Origin: a virus
Length of the DNA stretch: 64,000 bases
Virus record (IMG/VR): IMGVR_UViG_3300044644_000945
Location: 24,325-88,324 of that record
Reading direction: 5' to 3' (one strand)
Shown here: positions 58,676 to 64,000 of the stretch, piece by piece
How the letters are laid out: every line of letters begins with the position of its first letter
How positions within the stretch are numbered: the stretch's first letter is position 1
Notes under the pieces: generated by a model
What the model was told of the DNA's origin: nothing
Databases searched by the model: none
Seen by the model: only the letters and a program-made list of their open reading frames with translations
Program-made: the position numbers and the translations under genes

Positions 58676-61600
58676 TGGCTGAAGATACAACAAACCAAGA
58701 TAGCTTACCAACTAAAGGTTCAAGTACAGGAAAAACAAATAGTTTTATAAAAGGCATGGTCAAAGATTTTTCAGAAATCTTTGTGCCTGAAGGAGTATGG
58801 ACTAATGCTATCAATGCTATTAATACATCACATAAAGGTGATGAAGGTAATCTTGGTAATGAACAGTCTAATAAATATTGTACATCTGCAACTTATACTA
58901 TTATAGGTTTATTACACAAGTATAGAACTGAATGGGTTGTATTTACTACTGATGATACAAATTCTGAAATAGGAATATTTGATGAAGCAGATTGTTCATA
59001 TACAGTAATAGTAAATGACAGATGTTTAAATTTTAAAAAGAAATATATAATTACAGGAGCTGTAAAGTATAATGCAGATTGTACTTATTCTGTGTACTGG
59101 CAAGATAATAATAATCCAGATAGAACATTAAATCTTGATCCTTCACGTATACCTTACATATGTACACCTATTCCAAATAGTTGTGGTGAAGAAAATTGTA
59201 CTAATGAATTAGACTGTGAACAACTTAGATTACATCCATATGTACAACAACCTTGCATTACTGTAGAAACAGCTGTAGGTTCAGGTCAATTACAAAATGG
59301 TAGTTATCAAGCAGTTATAGCATATTCTAATAATGGAATCAGACTTACAGATTATACCACTCCTTCAACTCCACAAGCATTATGGGACCATTCATCTTTT
59401 GGAGGATCAATAGATATTAATATTTCTAACTTAGATCCAAACTTTGAAGAGTATGAATTAGTTATTGTATCAGTTATTGCAAATCAAACTGTTGCAAAAA
59501 AAGTTGGCAATTATGATATTTCTCAAACTAAAGTACATTTAGATCAATACTTAGCAAGTTTAGAAACAATACCATTATCACTAATTCCTTTAAGATCACA
59601 GATATATGAGAAAAGTAAAAAGATGTTTTCTCTTAACAACTATCTTATAAGAACTAGTGTAACTACACAACCTTATTTTAATTATCAACCTTTTGCTAAT
59701 AAAATAAGAACAGAATGGGTTGCTGTACAATATCCTGCTGATTATTACTGGAAAGGTGGTAACAAAACAGGATACATGCGTGATGAAGTATATGCATTCT
59801 TTATTAGATGGGTATACAAAACAGGTGCAAAATCTGCATCTTATCATATTCCTGGTAGAGCTTCTCTTCCATCTGATGTTGTTATATTATCATCAGGTAA
59901 TTCAGATGTATTGCCAGGTAAAGATAAAGTATGGCAAACATATGATACATCTACAATTGCAGGTTTATCTGGTACATTGTCTGATGGTGGAGTTATAATT
60001 AATAAAGGTGACATGGCTTATTGGGAGTCAGGAGATGGAAGTGGAAATTCATGTTATAGTGTTAGCAATCCTAATACTGGTAATTGTTATCCTGATAATC
60101 ATCCTGAAATATGGGGCGATCTTTGTGGTAAACCAATAAGACATCACAAGATGCCATCTAATGAAACTATACATATTCATGATACAACAGGTAATTTTAT
60201 AAATATACTTGGTGTTCAGTTTAATAATATAGTACATCCTATAGATAATCAAGGTAATCCTATTAAAGATATTGCAGGATATGAAATATTAAGAGGTTCA
60301 AGAGAAGGTAACAGAACAGTTGTTGCTAAAGGTTTATTTAATAACATGCTTCAATATGATATACCAGGATCTACTGCTGGTGGTAGAAAAGGACTTGTTC
60401 AAAATTATCCTTATAATGATTTACGCCCTGATCCTTTTTTAAGTTCTAACATAACACCAGTAAGAGATTATTTTTCTTTTAACTCACCTGAAACAGCATT
60501 TGTTAAACCATATTTAGGTAGAGGTGTGTATGCTAGGATATATAAAGAACAATATGGTGTTGCTGCAGGTGCATATGAATTACCATATAGACATCCTAAG
60601 TTTAAAGTTTTAAGTGATACAGCATTTGGTTTTGCTTCTGTAGTAGGTTTAGGAATAGCTCTTTTATCAATAGTAGGTAAATCAAGTACTACTACAAGTA
60701 ATACTGGACATACTACTTTACCTGGGGCTCCTACACCTTTTTCAGCTGGAGAAAATATTAATAATGTGCTTCCATGGAAAATTCTTCCTACTAGTATTTA
60801 TCTAGGTTCTGCTGGAAGTAATGCAGGTGAAGTTAATCAAGTAACAAGAAATCCTCAATTTAATTTTGATACTAGTACAACAATAACTTCTGATGGTGGT
60901 CCAGGATCACTAGCTAGCAGTATTGCAAATTTTTCATTACAATTAGGTGCAAATGCAGGTACTTCAGGAAATACACTTCAAGTAGCTTCTACAATAGCAC
61001 AAATAGTGGCTATAGCTACTGCAATAGGAACAGGTACATTTTATTTTTATCAGGCAACACAACAAATGATTGAGATTATTAGAAAAATGGTTCCTTTTAG
61101 AAATTATGTGTTGCAATATAATAGTCATGGATTTTATAATAGTCATGGTAATGTTACAAATACAAATGTACCAAGTGGAGTACGACCTTCATTTAATAGA
61201 ACACTAACATCAGGTGGTGTTAAATATATAGGAACAGGTATACAAGATTTTAATACAAGTTATAGAATAAATAATCTTTTTAGAGGTAAATATGTTTGTA
61301 TTAATTTAACTAATAATACTAGTTTACCAGATATAACAGGTACTAATGCAGATATTTCAAAAATACATGTTACTCCAAGTAATCCTTTTAATATTAAGAA
61401 TACAAAGATAGCATCATATTATGGAGCTTTAAAACTTGATTATGAAAATCAATATGGTCAATTAAGTTCTATTGTACAAATACCAACTGATTCATGCATA
61501 TATCCTACTGCACCAGAATTAAATACAACACATTTTACTGCACCTATATTTGGTGGTGATGTTTATATAAATAGATATACAGATAAAAATCCATATTTCT

Positions 61601-63228
61601 TTTTTAATACATGGTTAATAAATGAACCTGATGGTATAGAATATAATTATGGAAATTATTTTAATGGACCTGAACCACAATATTATGCAAATTTTGAAGA
61701 CTATGATATATATAAAGACTTCACTATTGATATAGGTTTTGTATATTTTAATTTAGGCACTCCTAGTGATAAATATACTTTATATCCTTCTGGTCCTAAT
61801 GGCATACTTGCTTTTTCAGTTAGTGGAAAATGGATGTATTTGTTTAACAATGGAGTAAAAGATTTCTTTGTTGAATCAGAATTAAACATGGCATTTAGAG
61901 ACTATGGTGAAAATGATTGGGAAAAGTTCTATGATGTATATGGAAATACTTTTAATGATGTTTCTACAATGTTTAGATCAGACTTAATAACTAGACCAGT
62001 ATTTTATAAATATGACTTATCACTTAGCACAGCAAAACTGTACAACAATTTCATATCTTGGGGATTACTGTTACCAGCAGACTATGACCCAGTGTTATAT
62101 GAAACATGTTATGAATACTTTCCATACAGAGGTATCTATTCATTACAACAACAAGATGGACTTAAAAGAGACAACTGGAGAAACTTCTTACCACTTAACT
62201 ACTATACCTTTGAAGGAATAGTAACAAATATAAAAGCAGTTAACTCTAGTGGTGCTTTAGTTCTTTATGAAGATTTTAGTCCTTCACAATTTGTAGGTGT
62301 TGATACACTTAAAACAGATACAGGTGGTACTAAAATTACTATTGGTGATGGTGGATTATTTGCTAATAATATACAATCTCTTGTTAATGCAGAAGATGTT
62401 ATTGAGTATGGAGCTAGTATTTCAAATAGAGCTACACTTAATACACCTTATGGTTTATTCTTTGTATCACAAAAAGCTGGTAAAGTAATACAGTATGGTT
62501 CTGAAGGTATGAATGAAATATCTAAAGCAGGAATGAAAAACTGGTTTCTTCAAAACTTACCTTCTCCTTTATTAGAAGCATTTCCTGATTTTACAGAATA
62601 TGACAATCCTGTAGCAGGTATTGCTGTACAAGCTGTATATGATGCACAGTATGAATTATTATACATAACTAAAAAAGATTATAAGCCACTTGATTGTGTA
62701 GGATATGATCCTACCTTTGGTTTTTATGACACATGTGCTTGTGGAAATTGTCCTCCTAATTATACTTTAAATGGTACAATTTGTGAAAGAAATTTTGACA
62801 CTTCATTGTGTGATGATCCAACTTATACTTATAATCCAATAACAGGTGATTGTGAAAAAATAACTACTGAAAATGCTATATGTGATCCTCCTGTTCCACT
62901 TAATGTATTTACTTTTTGGTATGAAGCTTTAATAGGATGTGTTAATTATTTAACTAATTTTACACAAGGTACTTTACAATATGCAAAATGTTCATGGTTA
63001 AATAGATTTGACAATAGTGGTTGCAATAATGAGGTTGTTTCTCAAGGTGTTGCTCGTTATATATATGGAACCATAGCTGTTGGCTCTTTAATATATGATG
63101 GTATCAATCCAACTCCAGTTACTACAATGAATGGTAACTATGTGTCTAATAGTAATCAAACTGTGATAACTATTGCAGCAGGAGTTGTAACTGCAATAAC
63201 AAATTTTAGTGATATACCAAATTGTTAA
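58675..63228 (+). CDS. large tail protein, muzzle-type candidate
   Basis: This 1517-aa protein is beta-rich. The first 350 residues (GVWTNAINAINTSHKGDEGN...) look like the start of long tail proteins in crAss-like phages, which form the tail muzzle. Two hydrophobic segments occur near 655-672 (TAFGFASVVGLGIALLSIVG) and 770-800 (VASTIAQIVAIATAIGTGTF), which may enter the host membrane. The end carries a Cys-rich repeat (YTYNPITGDCEK). It is the longest gene of the window. Confidence 0.65.
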   Translation: MAEDTTNQDSLPTKGSSTGKTNSFIKGMVKDFSEIFVPEGVWTNAINAINTSHKGDEGNLGNEQSNKYCTSATYTIIGLLHKYRTEWVVFTTDDTNSEIGIFDEADCSYTVIVNDRCLNFKKKYIITGAVKYNADCTYSVYWQDNNNPDRTLNLDPSRIPYICTPIPNSCGEENCTNELDCEQLRLHPYVQQPCITVETAVGSGQLQNGSYQAVIAYSNNGIRLTDYTTPSTPQALWDHSSFGGSIDINISNLDPNFEEYELVIVSVIANQTVAKKVGNYDISQTKVHLDQYLASLETIPLSLIPLRSQIYEKSKKMFSLNNYLIRTSVTTQPYFNYQPFANKIRTEWVAVQYPADYYWKGGNKTGYMRDEVYAFFIRWVYKTGAKSASYHIPGRASLPSDVVILSSGNSDVLPGKDKVWQTYDTSTIAGLSGTLSDGGVIINKGDMAYWESGDGSGNSCYSVSNPNTGNCYPDNHPEIWGDLCGKPIRHHKMPSNETIHIHDTTGNFINILGVQFNNIVHPIDNQGNPIKDIAGYEILRGSREGNRTVVAKGLFNNMLQYDIPGSTAGGRKGLVQNYPYNDLRPDPFLSSNITPVRDYFSFNSPETAFVKPYLGRGVYARIYKEQYGVAAGAYELPYRHPKFKVLSDTAFGFASVVGLGIALLSIVGKSSTTTSNTGHTTLPGAPTPFSAGENINNVLPWKILPTSIYLGSAGSNAGEVNQVTRNPQFNFDTSTTITSDGGPGSLASSIANFSLQLGANAGTSGNTLQVASTIAQIVAIATAIGTGTFYFYQATQQMIEIIRKMVPFRNYVLQYNSHGFYNSHGNVTNTNVPSGVRPSFNRTLTSGGVKYIGTGIQDFNTSYRINNLFRGKYVCINLTNNTSLPDITGTNADISKIHVTPSNPFNIKNTKIASYYGALKLDYENQYGQLSSIVQIPTDSCIYPTAPELNTTHFTAPIFGGDVYINRYTDKNPYFFFNTWLINEPDGIEYNYGNYFNGPEPQYYANFEDYDIYKDFTIDIGFVYFNLGTPSDKYTLYPSGPNGILAFSVSGKWMYLFNNGVKDFFVESELNMAFRDYGENDWEKFYDVYGNTFNDVSTMFRSDLITRPVFYKYDLSLSTAKLYNNFISWGLLLPADYDPVLYETCYEYFPYRGIYSLQQQDGLKRDNWRNFLPLNYYTFEGIVTNIKAVNSSGALVLYEDFSPSQFVGVDTLKTDTGGTKITIGDGGLFANNIQSLVNAEDVIEYGASISNRATLNTPYGLFFVSQKAGKVIQYGSEGMNEISKAGMKNWFLQNLPSPLLEAFPDFTEYDNPVAGIAVQAVYDAQYELLYITKKDYKPLDCVGYDPTFGFYDTCACGNCPPNYTLNGTICERNFDTSLCDDPTYTYNPITGDCEKITTENAICDPPVPLNVFTFWYEALIGCVNYLTNFTQGTLQYAKCSWLNRFDNSGCNNEVVSQGVARYIYGTIAVGSLIYDGINPTPVTTMNGNYVSNSNQTVITIAAGVVTAITNFSDIPNC

Positions 63229-63246
63229 TTATAAAAAAATAAACTT

Positions 63247-64000
63247 ATGGCTTGCACATGCACTAGCACACCAACAAAAATATGTACACCAATTACAGCT
63301 GGTAGTCAAACAATTTGTAATTGTATAGAATCAAAACCACCAATACCATGTGCAGGAGAAATTATTGATCTTGGAAATAATACATGGATATGTAGAGATA
63401 CTCAAACTGTTGCAACTTCAGAGTGTAGTGAAGTATCTTGTGATGAAGCAAATGGTTTTGTATACAATCCTGTAACAAATAAATGTGAAAAAACTGTAAC
63501 AAGTCCTCCATGTGCAGGTGGTTATGTATTTAATCCTATAACAGAAGAATGTGAACCTCCTGGAGTAGATCCTACACCAATGTGTCCTCCAGGATCTACA
63601 TATAATTTTAGTACAAATACATGTACTACTTCTTCATTAAGTCCTGCTATTGTAAATACTACAACAGCATGTAAAGCTGATATAGTAATACTTGTTAGTC
63701 CATGTTCTGACCCTAATATAACACTTCGTAGAAAAGCTTTTTATGAACAACTTATAACTAATTTAACTCCAGGTTTAAATTCAGGAGATATTAGATTACA
63801 AGTTATGGTTTCATCAGTAGCTGCTCCTCCTTCAGTTGTTCGATTACTTGCAGGAACAGGTACTTTTTCTGGTCAACCTGGTGGAGCTGCAGCATTTTTT
63901 CAAAGTTTAAGTTCAACTTTTAGTTCAGCTACATCTTCTTGTAATGTAGGAAACAGTACTGCTAGAGGAATGATAGCTGCAATGGCTCCACTTTATGTAA
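63247..64000 (+). CDS. Cys-rich adhesin with VWA-like domain, cut by the window edge
   Basis: The frame runs from an ATG at 63247 to the edge (251 codons). Residues about 1-130 hold Cys-rich repeats with the phrase Y/F-N-P-x-T-x-x-C-E (FVYNPVTNKCEK, YVFNPITEECEP). A von Willebrand A-like domain then begins (KADIVILVSPCSDPNITLRR), where the metal-site motif DxSxS is degenerate. It probably forms part of the tail tip or a fibre. The C-terminus is unknown. Confidence 0.65.
   Translation, partial: MACTCTSTPTKICTPITAGSQTICNCIESKPPIPCAGEIIDLGNNTWICRDTQTVATSECSEVSCDEANGFVYNPVTNKCEKTVTSPPCAGGYVFNPITEECEPPGVDPTPMCPPGSTYNFSTNTCTTSSLSPAIVNTTTACKADIVILVSPCSDPNITLRRKAFYEQLITNLTPGLNSGDIRLQVMVSSVAAPPSVVRLLAGTGTFSGQPGGAAAFFQSLSSTFSSATSSCNVGNSTARGMIAAMAPLYV

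Noticed and set aside
1-64000. CRISPR arrays, insertion sequences, integrase or attachment sites
   Set aside because: I looked for regularly spaced repeats, transposase and integrase motifs, and direct repeats beside the tRNA, and found none that I could support.

Overview
This window is a 64-kb piece of an AT-rich genome of a large tailed phage. It carries a terminase large subunit, portal, major capsid protein, head-tail connector candidates, tail and fibre genes, and a replication and recombination block. The likely host is a member of the Bacteroidota. The reasons are promoters of the TTTG/TAnnTTTG type (best at 6533-6563 and 29277-29309), little visible Shine-Dalgarno signal before starts, and a phage-borne tmRNA whose inferred tag GEEVAVAA begins with Gly-Glu as Bacteroidota tags do. 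Gene content and the two opposed gene blocks resemble crAss-like phages, but I could not test this by database search. Both window edges cut genes, so the genome continues on both sides.

Layout. Bases 1-29235 are almost entirely minus strand. From right to left this block holds a thioredoxin-like gene, a tRNA-like structure, five short genes each with its own promoter-like leader and terminator (25.5-27.7 kb), several hundred bases of structured non-coding sequence, many small hypothetical genes, a ParB-like protein, a MoxR-like ATPase with a VWA (CobT-like) partner, a methyltransferase and glycosyltransferase pair, and then replication and recombination genes (SF2 helicase, uracil-DNA glycosylase, DnaB-like helicase, Sak4-like ATPase, SSB-like protein, DnaG-like primase, GIY-YIG and PD-(D/E)XK nucleases). 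One small gene (6583-6909) runs against this block behind its own consensus promoter.

A perfect 13-bp inverted repeat at 29260-29311 holds two outward-facing promoter elements and separates the blocks. Bases 29337-64000 are all plus strand. First come a GroES-like co-chaperonin, PhoH-like ATPase, tRNA-CAT, tmRNA, IHF/HU-like protein and a PD-(D/E)XK nuclease. Then come terminase, portal, scaffold candidate, major capsid protein, connector candidates, a Cys-rich set of fibre-like proteins (FN3, DUF11, thrombospondin type 1 and delta-60 repeats), a metallophosphoesterase, tail genes, a 1517-aa tail protein and a truncated VWA-like adhesin.

The most unusual signals are outside the large genes: the repeated leader-gene-terminator cassettes with a shared terminator loop (UGUAACA), a 183-nt RNA closed by an 18-bp stem at 15316-15498, other ornate non-coding stretches, and a possible -1 frameshift that would run one small gene up to the start codon of the thioredoxin gene. 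All structure calls were made by eye; no folding or homology program was run.
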